DNA of 39,440 nt from Mariniblastus sp. (lineage in GTDB: Bacteria; Planctomycetota; Planctomycetia; Pirellulales; Pirellulaceae): positions 1 through 39,440 of the forward strand of contig JABACA010000029.1 of assembly GCA_014237975.1 (NCBI GenBank). Direction: 5' to 3'. Made by a program: the position numbers and the translations under genes. Positions within the stretch are counted from its first letter, which is position 1, and every line of letters starts with the position of its first letter. The notes under the pieces are model-generated. The model saw nothing but the letters and a program-made list of their open reading frames with translations. It did not search any database and was not told the origin of the DNA. Shown piece by piece: positions 16,045-25,695 of the stretch.

Positions 16045-17937
16045 TCAATCGACGATCCGTATCCAGTCGATCCCGACCGTGGTCCCCGGCTGGCTGGAAA
16101 AATCAAGCTCCAGGCGTTTGATCGTGCCGTTCCAATTGGGTTTGGCAAGCGGCAAAGTATAATCGTTGTAATGGTTGCCGGCCGGGACTCGTGTTTTCCC
16201 AACCAGCTTGCCGTTGGCCAACACTTTTAGTTCGGTATCGTTTTCGCTGCGGGCGCGAATCACCAGGGAGCCGTTGTTCTTGGATACGTCCAGCTTGAGG
16301 CCATTCCGCTGCAGCGAAGCCTGTCCGTTCAACAGGTCAAAATCGAGAAACCCCTGGTACCCGGCAATGTTGGTCGTGTCCCCTTTGGATTGCCAACCCT
16401 CGGTCTGCCAGCCGCCGCAGTCAAACATAAACAGCAATTTACCATCGCCTGGATCGCGGCCATTAACCTTCTCCCAGGTGTCGGAGAGGCCATCCCCATC
16501 GCTGTCGGTTCGGATTCGTTCGTATTCGGCATTGACTCCCGTCCCCCACTTCTTCAATTCGCCGTTCATCGCCAATTCTTCATCCGGTTCGTTGCCGGCT
16601 CCCAGGTCTCCCTTGGCCAGCCAACGATCGAGCAGCTGACGATGTTCGGCCAGGATGGTGGCGAACTGTGGGTCGGCGGCCAAATTATTGAGCTGGGCCG
16701 GGTCCTTAACCACATCGTACAATTCCTCGGCCGGTCGCTCGCCAAAGTAAATTTCGGCCAATTTCGGATCGAGCGTACCATCGGCATACGCCTGGCGGAG
16801 TGCCTGCAGGAACGGCCGGTTATCGCGGTACTGCGGCTGCAGGAAAACCCGGTCCAGGAAGTAGTTCCTTGTATAGCGATATTGGTCGGTTCGTATCGTC
16901 CGAACCCGGTCGATCGTATGGTCGAGCCGGTCCTTGGCGCCCGCTACGAAGGTGCGGGGCTGGAAGTCGCCGGCAAACAGGTCCTGCCCCTCACACCACT
17001 CGGGCAGTTCAATACCAGCCCAGGCGAGCGAGGTCGCTGTCAGGTCGATGGTGTTGATCAGGTCATCGCGCACCGTCCCGGCACCGGGCACCGGCACCCA
17101 TTTGGACGGTCCCAAAACGATAAACGGCACATGCAGCCCACCTTCGGTCGGCATCTGTTTATGGCGAACGAGGTTGTTGGCGCCATGATCGGAGAAATAG
17201 ACGACGATCGTCGATTCCAACAATCCGTCCGCCTTGAGACGGTCGAGGATACCGCCGATGACCTTGTCGTCACAGCGAATGGCATCGTGGTGCTGGGCCA
17301 CCAACTCGCGGTACATCTGGTCTTGCGGATAATCGGCCGGCACGGTGACCGAGGCCGGGTCGGTTTTTTCGGAGGGCGGTGTGCGTGTCGTGTTTGTCTT
17401 GCCACCTTTCAACTGGATCTGGCCAAAAAACGGCTGTCCCTCGGCCCGCTCCCGCCAGGGGGTCTTGTTGTTCTTCTGCGGTATCTTGGAATAGATTCCA
17501 TCGCCCGCTTCGGCAAAGTTGTAGTCCGTCTTGCCAACATTAAAGGTAAAGTACCCCGCCTCTCGCATCAGTTCGGTGATCGTCTTCATCCCGGCCGGCA
17601 GGTACGTCTTCTTTTTTCCGCGGCGCGAACGATGCTCATGGGCCCCAAAACGGATCGCGCTGGCACCCAGCATCATCGAGGAACGACAGGAAGAACAAAC
17701 CGGAAATGGAACAAACGCCCGCGAAAAACGGATCCCTTGGGCGGCCATCTGGTCAACTCGGGGCGTCGCATCCCGGTTCACCTGGCTGCCATAGCAACCG
17801 ATCCAGGGAGAGGTGTCTTCTTGAAAAATCCAGAGGATATTGGGGCGATCCTCAGCCGCCCAGCTAGAGCCGACCATCATTACGGCAAGGCCAATACTAG
17901 CCCAGACAAGTTGTTTCGTTTTTATATCGATTTTCAT
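16045..17937 (-). CDS. Secreted sulfatase with an atypical active-site motif and a C-terminal beta domain
   Basis: The 630-residue protein has a signal peptide (1-28, ending SSWAA) and an alkaline-phosphatase-like sulfatase fold: PNILWIFQED (33-41, metal ligands), the active-site region PVCSSCRSSMMLGA (79-92), GKTDYNF and YFSDHGANN. Sulfatases need a Cys or Ser in C/S-x-P-x-R converted to formylglycine. Here the motif reads C-S-S-C-R (81-85), with Ser instead of Pro at +2. After residue 477 there is a DSDGDGLSDTWE segment like a thrombospondin type 3 or Ca-binding linker, then a beta-rich domain of about 140 residues that may bind carbohydrate. It probably removes sulfate from a marine polysaccharide in the periplasm; activity depends on whether the variant motif is matured. 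Confidence 0.92.
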   Translation of the reverse strand: MKIDIKTKQLVWASIGLAVMMVGSSWAAEDRPNILWIFQEDTSPWIGCYGSQVNRDATPRVDQMAAQGIRFSRAFVPFPVCSSCRSSMMLGASAIRFGAHEHRSRRGKKKTYLPAGMKTITELMREAGYFTFNVGKTDYNFAEAGDGIYSKIPQKNNKTPWRERAEGQPFFGQIQLKGGKTNTTRTPPSEKTDPASVTVPADYPQDQMYRELVAQHHDAIRCDDKVIGGILDRLKADGLLESTIVVYFSDHGANNLVRHKQMPTEGGLHVPFIVLGPSKWVPVPGAGTVRDDLINTIDLTATSLAWAGIELPEWCEGQDLFAGDFQPRTFVAGAKDRLDHTIDRVRTIRTDQYRYTRNYFLDRVFLQPQYRDNRPFLQALRQAYADGTLDPKLAEIYFGERPAEELYDVVKDPAQLNNLAADPQFATILAEHRQLLDRWLAKGDLGAGNEPDEELAMNGELKKWGTGVNAEYERIRTDSDGDGLSDTWEKVNGRDPGDGKLLFMFDCGGWQTEGWQSKGDTTNIAGYQGFLDFDLLNGQASLQRNGLKLDVSKNNGSLVIRARSENDTELKVLANGKLVGKTRVPAGNHYNDYTLPLAKPNWNGTIKRLELDFSSQPGTTVGIDWIRIVD

Positions 17938-18111
17938 GTCTGTTGTCTCATACCTGTTGTGATAACCGTGAAACTACGGTTTATCTTACGCCTCGCAAAC
18001 GGCGTGTTCCAGTAGTCCCTTAACCCGGCCGACCATCTGGCAACTCACCCAGGTTAAGGCAATCGCGGCGTGGCACCTTGTTGAGATTGAATTAAAGGCC
18101 AGGCGTTTACG

Positions 18112-18121
18112 ATTGCGCAAT
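18112..18121. promoter_or_regulatory. 10-bp palindrome upstream of ferritin gene
   Basis: ATTGCGCAAT is a perfect palindrome 111 bases before the ferritin start, in the 295-base region between the divergent sulfatase and ferritin genes. It is AT-flanked and could be part of an operator; it does not match the Fur box well, so the assignment is tentative. Confidence 0.22.
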
Positions 18122-18232
18122 TTAATCCTCTAAGTTTTTATTACCGCGTGTTGAATTATACCCCAAACCGATAATAATCGACGTCATCAACCGGCGCTCG
18201 AATGCCAGCCGGCTATCAATCTGGAGACTTGG

Positions 18233-18736
18233 ATGCTAAGCGAAAAGATACAGACCGCGATCAACCAACAAATCAATGAAGAAATATTCTCCGCCTACAT
18301 TTACTTGGCGATGGCGGCCGAAGCAGACCGGCTGGGACTTCCGGGTTTCAGCAACTGGTTCAAACTGCAGTACCAGGAAGAACTCGGTCACGCTGACCGG
18401 TTTTTCAACTACGTGTTGGAACGCAACGGCGAAGTCGACCTGTTACCGATCCAAAAGCCGGAAATTGGCGGAGAATCTGCCTTGAGTTTGTTTGAAAAAG
18501 CGCTGGCCCACGAGCGGCACATTACTGGCTGCATCTCGAATCTCAAAGACCTTGCCATGTCGGAATCCGACCACGCCACGGACGTATTTCTGGAATGGTT
18601 CGTCAACGAGCAGGTTGAAGAAGAAGCCAATGCACAACTCGTGATAGACCAGTTGCGATTAATTGACGGCAATCCAAACGGACTATTTATGATCGATCGG
18701 GAATTGGCCAATCGAACCATAAGCTCTGAAGCTTAG
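18233..18736 (+). CDS. ftnA: Bacterial non-heme ferritin
   Basis: The 167-residue protein is a ferritin: four-helix bundle with ferroxidase ligands in NEEIFSAYIYLA (Glu 17), YQEELGHAD (Glu 50 and His 53), KALAHERH (Glu) and FVNEQVEEE (Gln). It stores iron as a ferric mineral inside a 24-mer and limits iron-driven oxidative damage. Length matches FtnA (about 165). Bacterioferritin is excluded because the sequence has the FtnA pattern throughout. The ATG at 18233 follows CTGGAGA at a good distance. The gene stands alone, divergent from the sulfatase and convergent with the folding-protein gene. Confidence is high. Confidence 0.95.
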   Translation: MLSEKIQTAINQQINEEIFSAYIYLAMAAEADRLGLPGFSNWFKLQYQEELGHADRFFNYVLERNGEVDLLPIQKPEIGGESALSLFEKALAHERHITGCISNLKDLAMSESDHATDVFLEWFVNEQVEEEANAQLVIDQLRLIDGNPNGLFMIDRELANRTISSEA

Positions 18737-18831
18737 CGACGCATCCCAATACTGGACGCCCTCGGAGGCAAGACCTCCCAGTCTCGCCCGGAAAACACGG
18801 CCACGCGAGCCGCGATGTTTGCAATGGATTG

Positions 18832-18859
18832 CCAATAAAACCATCCGAGGTGGTATTGG
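18832..18859. terminator. Bulged hairpin between convergent genes
   Basis: CCAAT (18832) and ACCA (18840) pair with TGGT and ATTGG (18851-18859) around a seven-base loop, leaving a three-base bulge. It lies between the ends of the ferritin and SurA/PpiD-like genes. No T-run follows, so it is at best a weak terminator or pause site. Confidence 0.25.
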
Positions 18860-18874
18860 CTCGACAACAATCGC

Positions 18875-21421
18875 CTAGCGACCCACCCATTCAAGTTCCA
18901 TATTTTCCGTGAATTCATCCATCCAGTCGAAATTCATTTCCTGCGAATAGAAGTTGGACAGCGACGTCACGTCGAACGGCACTCGTTTGAATGTAAAAAA
19001 CTGTTGATTCAAGTAATCATCGCCCAGCTGTTCAACCGATTTTTCATCCTGCTTGACGATTTGAATCGCGTAAACGACGTCCAACGGCTGGTTGGCCGCG
19101 ACACCCGACTCCATCTCCTTCAATGAAAAAACTTTTTTCATGAATTCCTGCCCGGGTCGCTCGACACCAATCGGCGTACTGTAACGAAGGTCACCCATCG
19201 TTGTGAACCAGGTAAAACTACCCGTATCAACCGCTTCGGTATACGTCTCGGACATCGACTTTTTTGTCTCGTTGACCGTGTCTGCGATTTTCTTTGCTTC
19301 TGCGCGGGCCAATTCCAAAGCTTTCTGCTGCCTCCAGTACTTCTCAACACTGGGCTTTGCTTCCTCGAAGGTTGGAACCCTTTGATCGATCTTCTCGGCC
19401 AGCCAATACAGGTAGGTCGACCGTGTTGCAAAATCCTCCACCTTGCTGGGCTGAAACGGTTCTTTATCGTGGTAGTTACCAAAGATCATGTTGCTTACAT
19501 TTTGGGTGACCGGACGACCGTCCTGACCAAACACAAACGTGACAATCTTGCCCAACGGTTCCTGTCGCATTTGTTCATAATCAACGGCCGCCGTACTGTT
19601 GAATTCAAGATTGAACTGGTCAGCAATAGCCTTCAAAGCAACGTCGTCGAGAGGCGCAGGTTTTTCAGATTCCTTAGGGTTGAACTTGTTTTCCCACCGC
19701 GCGATGTTCATCTGGTGGACCCGTATTTTTGCTTCCGCTCGGCTGAGCGCTTTCTCCACAGCTTTCCGTGCATCTTCGGCTTTTAGATTTCGTTTAATTT
19801 CGTCCGCCACATCTTTAAGGGGTCGAGCGCGTTTCTCAATGGCCGGCTCGTCCTCCATGGTCGGACCCAGGATGTCACTTCCCTGCGTCGAACCCGCTAT
19901 TGTGGGATCCGGCTTTTCGCCCTGAACAGGTTTTTCCACAGCGGGCTTCTTCGGATCCGCTGCGGTTGGCGGCGTTACCGCTTCCTGCTCTGTTTTCTGT
20001 TCTGCTTCTGCAGCACCAGAATCTGCCGTTTTATCAGCATCCTGCTCGGAAGCGGTCGCCTCTGATTCGCCCTCACCCTGCTTGTCATCTTCCTGCTTGT
20101 CATCTTCCTGCTTGCCATCTTCCTGGAAGGACACGAATTGGGAAGCGACGTCGACGGACACCACGGGCAGCTCGGACTCGTCCAAATTCTTGTCCTGTTT
20201 GTCCTGTTTGTCCTGTTTCGCATCCCCACCCTGCTTGTCGGATGCTTTGTCGGATGCTTTGTCGGATGCCTTGTCCGATGCCTTATCCGATGCCTTATCG
20301 GATGCCTTATCGGATGCCTTGTCCGATGCTTTGTCTTTGTCGGATTCTTTCAGGTCGCCGTCCGTCGTCGGTGGAGGGACTGGCGCCTTGTCGTCTTGTC
20401 CGGCTGCCTCGGTCGGTGGTTTGGGCGCATCCTCGCCCAAGCCGGGCAAGGGATCGTCCGTACTTTTAACATCTGGAGGCACCACTTCCATCACAACATC
20501 ACTGCCTTGGGCAACCAGTTTATCATATTCCTTTTGAACCTCTTCGTCGGTCAGCTTATTCATCTCGTTTTCAAGAAACGTGTTGTAGTCAGCAACAAAG
20601 TACTGCGCTCGAACTTTTTTGCCGATTTTAAAACCGGGTCGCTGACCGGTGGGATCAAGGTATTCGTATTTCCCTTGATCATAATATTCTCGCAGTTCGC
20701 TTTCCGTAGGCGTCCCCGCTACCTTGTTGAGGTAATCATCGACCTTGAACGGAAGCACCTTACACTCAACGGTTCGATGAGTTCGATCATAGTACTGGAT
20801 CGCTTCGGTAGGATTGGGCATCAAGGCAACGCCACTGCTGGTCAAAACTGACATTTGCTGGAAGGCAAGTTCGACTTCCAGGTGTCGTAAAACATGCTCC
20901 AACTCTAACTGTTTTTGATTGGCTAACTTGTTGATCTCTTTCATTTCGACAACCGAAACGGGAACCCCGCCGCAAACCATGCCCAGGTAGTCTTCGACCC
21001 CCGAGCGACCAATGACAACCCCCTCTTGCTTCGCCTTGTCGGCCATCAGCAGGCGAACCACCACTCGGTCATCAATTTCCTCTTCATTGAATTGGCCATT
21101 TGGCGTGAGCGGGCGGATTGGCATGGCCTCGGAACGAAAATTGTCGCCTTTTTTCTTGGCCGCATACTGTTGTAATTGAATCAAGAATTGATTGGTCTGA
21201 TGATGGCGATGCGTAAATCGCTGAATTTCACCACGGGTGAATTCACCGCCCTTCCACTTAGCAATCACGTTATTCGTCACGTCACCCTCAGAACGGACAA
21301 AATCGGCCGGATTGACCATCGAAACGATGCCGCCCAGGCCAAAAATAAACATGGCACCAACACCGAACACAACCATTAAAATTTTGGCGTTTTTACGAAA
21401 CCAACGAAGCGAATTGGCCAT
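18875..21421 (-). CDS. Inner-membrane SurA/PpiD-like folding protein with acidic-basic repeat region
   Basis: The 848-residue protein begins with MANSLRWFRKNAKIL and one membrane anchor (about 12-36), as in PpiD; the rest is expected to be periplasmic. The region up to about residue 290 resembles the SurA/PpiD N-terminal chaperone domain (FTRGEIQRF, DDRVVVRLLMADKAKQEGV). A low-complexity insert at about 330-500 includes eight tandem DKAS units, DKQ and QEDDK repeats, and many Glu, Ala and Pro. The C-terminal part (about 530-848) resembles planctomycete PpiD-like proteins (TYLYWLAEKID, FEEAKPSVEKYWRQQKA). I see no clear parvulin catalytic motif. It probably helps fold exported proteins. It converges with the ferritin gene. 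Confidence 0.8.
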   Translation of the reverse strand: MANSLRWFRKNAKILMVVFGVGAMFIFGLGGIVSMVNPADFVRSEGDVTNNVIAKWKGGEFTRGEIQRFTHRHHQTNQFLIQLQQYAAKKKGDNFRSEAMPIRPLTPNGQFNEEEIDDRVVVRLLMADKAKQEGVVIGRSGVEDYLGMVCGGVPVSVVEMKEINKLANQKQLELEHVLRHLEVELAFQQMSVLTSSGVALMPNPTEAIQYYDRTHRTVECKVLPFKVDDYLNKVAGTPTESELREYYDQGKYEYLDPTGQRPGFKIGKKVRAQYFVADYNTFLENEMNKLTDEEVQKEYDKLVAQGSDVVMEVVPPDVKSTDDPLPGLGEDAPKPPTEAAGQDDKAPVPPPTTDGDLKESDKDKASDKASDKASDKASDKASDKASDKASDKASDKQGGDAKQDKQDKQDKNLDESELPVVSVDVASQFVSFQEDGKQEDDKQEDDKQGEGESEATASEQDADKTADSGAAEAEQKTEQEAVTPPTAADPKKPAVEKPVQGEKPDPTIAGSTQGSDILGPTMEDEPAIEKRARPLKDVADEIKRNLKAEDARKAVEKALSRAEAKIRVHQMNIARWENKFNPKESEKPAPLDDVALKAIADQFNLEFNSTAAVDYEQMRQEPLGKIVTFVFGQDGRPVTQNVSNMIFGNYHDKEPFQPSKVEDFATRSTYLYWLAEKIDQRVPTFEEAKPSVEKYWRQQKALELARAEAKKIADTVNETKKSMSETYTEAVDTGSFTWFTTMGDLRYSTPIGVERPGQEFMKKVFSLKEMESGVAANQPLDVVYAIQIVKQDEKSVEQLGDDYLNQQFFTFKRVPFDVTSLSNFYSQEMNFDWMDEFTENMELEWVGR
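20234..20329 (-). repeat. Tandem 12-bp repeat (8 units) encoding DKAS repeats
   Basis: Eight consecutive 12-base units (CTTGTCGGATGC and close variants on the plus strand) code for DKAS/SDKA repeats in the SurA/PpiD-like protein. Neighbouring short repeats encode DKQ (9 bp, about three units near 20191-20217) and KQEDD (15 bp, near 20081-20125). Units differ at third codon positions, so they are not all recent copies. Confidence 0.9.
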
Positions 21422-21473
21422 GTGATCTGTCTACCTGTAACGAAAAACGGACGTTCCCCTGGATTCAAGGGGC

Positions 21474-21501
21474 TTGACAATACCTTAATGCAGGGATTAA
21501 T
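21474..21501 (+). promoter_or_regulatory. Candidate sigma-70-like promoter for topB
   Basis: TTGACA (21474-21479) is a perfect -35 hexamer; ATTAAT (21496-21501) lies 16 bases downstream and matches four of six positions of the -10 consensus. The promoter points to topB, whose ATG is about 200 bases downstream, leaving a long 5' untranslated region. Confidence 0.35.
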
Positions 21502-21699
21502 CATTTCCCCCAACAAGGGATTTTTCAAACATGGAAAAACCTGTCAACACTGAGATTATTGGAAAATCTATCGGCGATTTGCCGTAAATACAATGCCAAA
21601 ACGAACTACCGTGACCCCCAGACGAACTCTTCAACTCGACCGATGTCGTGGTCCGATAAATACTCCGGACTCGTTACATACCGTATTTCTGGAGCCAAA

Positions 21700-24459
21700 A
21701 TGCCTAAGACCCTGATTATCGCCGAAAAGCCGAGCGTGGCGACCGATTTGGCGCGGGTGCTGGGTAAATTGCCCGAACTGGGAAAATTCCAAAAGAAGAA
21801 AGATTTTTTCGAAAACGAGCATGCTTATATCTCTTCGGCTGTTGGCCACTTGGTCGAACTGAAGATGCCGGAGGGGCCTAATGGAAAAAAACTCCCCTGG
21901 GGCATGAAACACCTGCCAATCATTCCACCCAAGTTTGAGTTGCAGCCGATTGAACGAAGTCTGCCGCGTTACAAGGTACTTCTGAAATTACTCAACAAGA
22001 AAGACATTGAAACGGTCGTCAATGCCTGCGATGCCGGCCGGGAAGGCGAGTTGATTTTCCGCTACCTGTTGCAGTTGGCAAACATCAACAAAGAGTTTGA
22101 CGTCCGCAGGATGTGGATGCAGTCCATGACGGATGATGCAATCATCGAGGCCTGGGGCCAGATGCGCGGCGACAAGGAGATGCTTCCCTTGGCAGATGCG
22201 GCGCTATGCCGGTCGGAAAGCGATTGGCTGATCGGATTGAACGGCACCCGGGCATTGACTGCATTTAATTCCCGTAACGGAGGCTTCAACGTCACAACAG
22301 CGGGAAGGGTCCAAACCCCCACGCTTTGTATCCTGGCAGAACGCGAACGAATTATCCGGGCATTCGTTCCTCGACCCTACTGGGAAGTCCACGCTGATTT
22401 TGCCGTCAAGAAGGGTGAATACCGCGGCCGCTGGTTTCGTGAATCTTTCGAAAAAGACGAAAATGACAACCAACTCAAAGCCGAAAGAATTTGGACCGTC
22501 GAGGAAGCAGACGCAATTCGCGACCGCTGTCTCGGTAAAACCGGGACCGTCGAGGAAGAGAAAAAACCTTCCAAGCAGGCGCCACCGCTGTTGTTTGACC
22601 TGACAAGCCTGCAACGCGAAGCGGGCAACAAGCACGGCTTTAGCGCCAGCCGGACCTTGCAACTTGCCCAGGCTTGCTACGACCGGTACAAGCTGTTGAC
22701 TTATCCCCGTACGGATTCGAAGTGCTTGCCCGAAGATTATCTTTCGACCGTCATCAAGACCGTCAAGAATCTGGCCAAGGCCAAACCGAATGATGCGGTA
22801 CCCGAAGCTTTGGCGAAATGCGCCAGCTGGATCATCGCCAACGATCGAATCAAGCCATCGAAACGAATTTTTGACAACAAAAAAGTCAGTGATCACTTTG
22901 CCATCATTCCAACGGGTAAAACGCCGCCAGCAAAACTGGATGAAACGGCAGCCAAAATTTACGCACTGGTGGTCCGACGCTTCCTGGCTGTCTTTTATCC
23001 GCATGCCGAATTTGAAATTACTCGTCGCATCACCCGAGTGGAGCAGGATTGTTTTCGTACCGACGGCCGGGTCCTGGTGATTCCCGGCTACCTGGAGGTC
23101 TATGGCCGGACTGCCGGCGCCCCGGCGGACAAGGGCGAACTGGTATCGGTGACAGACGGTGAAGACGCCAAGACGACCGATGTCGAATTGAAGGCTGACG
23201 AAACCAGGCCACCCGCTCGGTATAACGACAGTACGCTTTTGTCTGCCATGGAAACGGCCGGGCGGCGCGTTGACGACGAAGAATTACGGGATGCCATGAG
23301 CGAGCGTGGTCTTGGTACACCAGCGACCAGGGCCGCCATTATCGAGAATCTCATTCGTCAAAAATATCTCTTCCGGGACGAACGCAACAAACGGGATCTG
23401 GTCGTTTCCAACAAAGGCCTGGCGATGACCGATTTGTTGCACGACATAGGAATTTCAACTCTCGGTTCACCCGAAATGACCGGAGAGTGGGAATACAAAC
23501 TGAAGCAAATGGAGTTGGGCCAGCTTGATCGGCAAACCTTTATGACGGAGATCAAGAACCTGACCAAGAATCTTGTCGAACAAACTCGCGGCTATACCGA
23601 TGAGATTGTCAATCGACCATTCCCGGATCTACTCGCGCCTTGCCCCGAATGCGGTGGAAATGTTCACCGGCAGAAAGACGGGGTTTTCGAATGTTACAAC
23701 CCGGAATGCGGCTTCCGTCTGAAAAAACACATCGCCAGTCACGAACTCACCGAAGACGAAGCCCGTGTGTTGATGTCGAACGGACGCTTGGGCCCGATCG
23801 AGACCTTCAAAAACCGCTTCGGCCAACCGTTTACGGCCGAACTGACCATCGCCAAAAAGAAACGCACCTGGAAAGTAGAGTTTATTTTCGAAGGTGACGA
23901 TCTGCGGGAAGAAGAGCTCAAGAGTTTGAATGATGACAAACTGTTATGCGAAGCACCCACCGGCGACGGCACCGACGCAACCCTGAAGGTTTACGAAACC
24001 GAACGGGCTTTCCTGGCACCCCAAATGGCAACCAAAGTTGACGAACGCGGGGTACGCATCAGCAAGACGATCCTGCAAAAGGAAATCCCTTCGGAACAAG
24101 CCAAGAAACTATTTGTCGAAGGCAAAACCGATTTGATGCCTGGTTTCATTTCCAAGAAAAATCGGCGATTCTCAGCTCACCTGACGCTCGACCCCACGAC
24201 CGGCAAACTAGGATTCGAGTTTGCGGCCCGCAAACCTGCCAAGAAGAAAGCAGCGGCTAATACCGATGAACAGACGGAGGCAAAGACCGAGGAAGGCAGT
24301 GATGCCAAGAAGACGGTAAAGAAGAAGACGGTAAAGAAGAAGAAAAAGAACACAAAAAAGAAAACGAAGAAAAAAGCAACCAAAAAAAAGCGACTGAAGA
24401 CACGGAGAACGGAAGTTAAACTAGCCACCCTTTTTTGGTGGCAGTCCGTTACCCTCTGA
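21700..24459 (+). CDS. topB: DNA topoisomerase III (type IA), with Lys-rich tail
   Basis: The 919-residue protein cuts one DNA strand to relax or decatenate DNA. It begins [14 protein letters not shown] with the TOPRIM motif [11 protein letters not shown] (from about residue 111) and the catalytic Tyr in [10 protein letters not shown] (Tyr 335). It also has a zinc-finger-like CPECGG...ECYNPECGF segment and C-terminal topoisomerase repeats ([27 protein letters not shown]). The last part is a long Lys-rich tail, probably DNA-binding. ATG at 21700 after GGAG was chosen; the frame is open from 21559, but that extension has no similarity. The final about 20 residues ([10 protein letters not shown] then LATLFWWQ) look unnatural and overlap the convergent gene, suggesting an indel in the A8 run near 24382-24389. 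Confidence 0.93.
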   Translation: MPKTLIIAEKPSVATDLARVLGKLPELGKFQKKKDFFENEHAYISSAVGHLVELKMPEGPNGKKLPWGMKHLPIIPPKFELQPIERSLPRYKVLLKLLNKKDIETVVNACDAGREGELIFRYLLQLANINKEFDVRRMWMQSMTDDAIIEAWGQMRGDKEMLPLADAALCRSESDWLIGLNGTRALTAFNSRNGGFNVTTAGRVQTPTLCILAERERIIRAFVPRPYWEVHADFAVKKGEYRGRWFRESFEKDENDNQLKAERIWTVEEADAIRDRCLGKTGTVEEEKKPSKQAPPLLFDLTSLQREAGNKHGFSASRTLQLAQACYDRYKLLTYPRTDSKCLPEDYLSTVIKTVKNLAKAKPNDAVPEALAKCASWIIANDRIKPSKRIFDNKKVSDHFAIIPTGKTPPAKLDETAAKIYALVVRRFLAVFYPHAEFEITRRITRVEQDCFRTDGRVLVIPGYLEVYGRTAGAPADKGELVSVTDGEDAKTTDVELKADETRPPARYNDSTLLSAMETAGRRVDDEELRDAMSERGLGTPATRAAIIENLIRQKYLFRDERNKRDLVVSNKGLAMTDLLHDIGISTLGSPEMTGEWEYKLKQMELGQLDRQTFMTEIKNLTKNLVEQTRGYTDEIVNRPFPDLLAPCPECGGNVHRQKDGVFECYNPECGFRLKKHIASHELTEDEARVLMSNGRLGPIETFKNRFGQPFTAELTIAKKKRTWKVEFIFEGDDLREEELKSLNDDKLLCEAPTGDGTDATLKVYETERAFLAPQMATKVDERGVRISKTILQKEIPSEQAKKLFVEGKTDLMPGFISKKNRRFSAHLTLDPTTGKLGFEFAARKPAKKKAAANTDEQTEAKTEEGSDAKKTVKKKTVKKKKKNTKKKTKKKATKKKRLKTRRTEVKLATLFWWQSVTL

Positions 24460-25005
24460 TTCCATCAACTGGGACTCCAACTCTGCCAACCACGCTTTCG
24501 GGCCTCCTTTGACATACCCTGTCCTGGCAACCACATTTCCCTCGGGATCGAGAACGAGGATGGTCGGATAGCCTTTGATTTCCTTCTCGTACTTCTGTGC
24601 CAGCTTCTTGTTTTGCAGCTTGACTCGAGATGACTGAGGTGTATTTCTCGGAAAATCGACTTTCAACAGGATAGCATTCTTAACGGACCATTCCTGGAAC
24701 GGTGCGGTTTCAAAAACTTCCTTTTCCAAACGCACACACCAGCGACACCAGTCGCTACCGGTAAAGTCGGCAATCACATATTTCCCGGTCGACTTCGCCT
24801 CAATCATTGCCTGTTCAAAATCGTCGGTCCAGACCGAAACAGGTTGTGATTCAAGTTGTGATTCAATCTTGGGAGTATCCCCGAGATTAAATACCTCTTC
24901 CATGCTTGTTTTTACACAGCCACTCAACAAAACCAGGGCAAAACACGAAATTGCTAATAACGAACCAGCTGTTCGCTTTTGGTAAGGATTGTGAAAACAC
25001 ATCAT
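24421..25005 (-). CDS. Thioredoxin-fold lipoprotein
   Basis: The 194-residue protein has a lipoprotein signal ([12 protein letters not shown], lipidated Cys 30) and a thioredoxin-like domain with active-site SDWCRWC (Cys 87 and Cys 90), followed by [13 protein letters not shown] containing the cis-Pro loop. It matches the thioredoxin_7/DsbD-gamma-like group with the WCxWC pattern and is expected to act as a thiol reductant or isomerase at the membrane. The start is one of two adjacent ATG codons (25005 or 25002). The 3' end overlaps that of topB by 39 bases in the convergent orientation, and a hairpin GCCACC...GGTGGC at 24424-24442 lies within the overlap. Identification of the fold is firm; the substrate is unknown. 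Confidence 0.9.
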   Translation of the reverse strand: MMCFHNPYQKRTAGSLLAISCFALVLLSGCVKTSMEEVFNLGDTPKIESQLESQPVSVWTDDFEQAMIEAKSTGKYVIADFTGSDWCRWCVRLEKEVFETAPFQEWSVKNAILLKVDFPRNTPQSSRVKLQNKKLAQKYEKEIKGYPTILVLDPEGNVVARTGYVKGGPKAWLAELESQLMESEGNGLPPKKGG

Positions 25006-25215
25006 CTGGTTACCCGGAGGAATAAACCCTGAAATCGTCCGGGGACGTTACCAAATGATTCCCGTTCGACCAACTTCAAAAACAGGCCGCCTGGCTTACC
25101 CACCTTTGCCAGAATCCGATTCTTGCTAGATTTGGAGGGGGAACGACGCCGACCCTCGGTCGGTTGACAATCTGAATGGCTGGAATTCCGACAAACAGGT
25201 TTACGGGCGAAATTC

Positions 25216-25626
25216 ATGAACTCCCTGTCCGCGGTACTCGAAACGGCCGTCTATTGCCGTGATCTCGCCGCAGCACGGCATTTTTACAGTACGGTTCTGG
25301 GACTCACCGAGTATTCCGAATTGGCAGGCGAATATCTGTTTTACCGGGTCGGCCAAGGGATGTTCCTGGTGTTTAATCCTGAAAAAAGTCAACGCAAGAA
25401 TTTGAATGGCGCCGCGGATCAACCACCCGGCCATGGCTGTAGGGGAGCTGGCCACATGGCGTTTACCATCGACCATCAGGAATTGGAACATTGGGAATCG
25501 CGGCTAAGGGAACATCACGTCCACATCGAATCACGCGTTGATTGGCCCGGGGGTGGAAAGTCAATCTATTTTCGCGATCCGGGCAACAACTCGATTGAGC
25601 TGGCAACCGCGGACATTTGGTCATGA
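25216..25626 (+). CDS. VOC (glyoxalase/bleomycin-resistance fold) family protein
   Basis: The 136-residue protein has the two-module VOC pattern: ETAVYCRDLAAARHFYSTVLGL at the start, a GHMAFTI strand carrying a metal-type His (about residue 80), and YFRDPGNNSIELAT near the end carrying the Glu ligand. VOC proteins are metal-dependent lyases, isomerases or dioxygenases, or antibiotic-binding proteins; which one cannot be inferred. The ATG at 25216 gives the full first strand. It precedes the phzF-like gene by 69 bases on the same strand, so an operon is likely. It is divergent from the thioredoxin-like lipoprotein. Confidence 0.9.
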   Translation: MNSLSAVLETAVYCRDLAAARHFYSTVLGLTEYSELAGEYLFYRVGQGMFLVFNPEKSQRKNLNGAADQPPGHGCRGAGHMAFTIDHQELEHWESRLREHHVHIESRVDWPGGGKSIYFRDPGNNSIELATADIWS

Positions 25627-25695
25627 TGAATTGCACGGCAGATCGGTTGCGAGGCAGGCCAAACACAACGGGCGTATGTTTTACAGGAGACTTAG

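Noticed and set aside
16390..18015. 541-codon plus-strand open frame opposite the sulfatase
   Set aside because: It lies entirely antisense to a well-supported sulfatase gene, has no start context or family pattern, and its length reflects third-position base bias.
20234..20329. Short regular repeats considered as a CRISPR array
   Set aside because: Units are 12 bases and contiguous with no spacers, and they are in frame inside a protein gene.
20082..20537. Plus-strand frame encoding repeated SDAL units
   Set aside because: It is the complement of the DKAS-coding tandem repeat in the SurA/PpiD-like gene; repeats in one strand automatically give repeats in the other.
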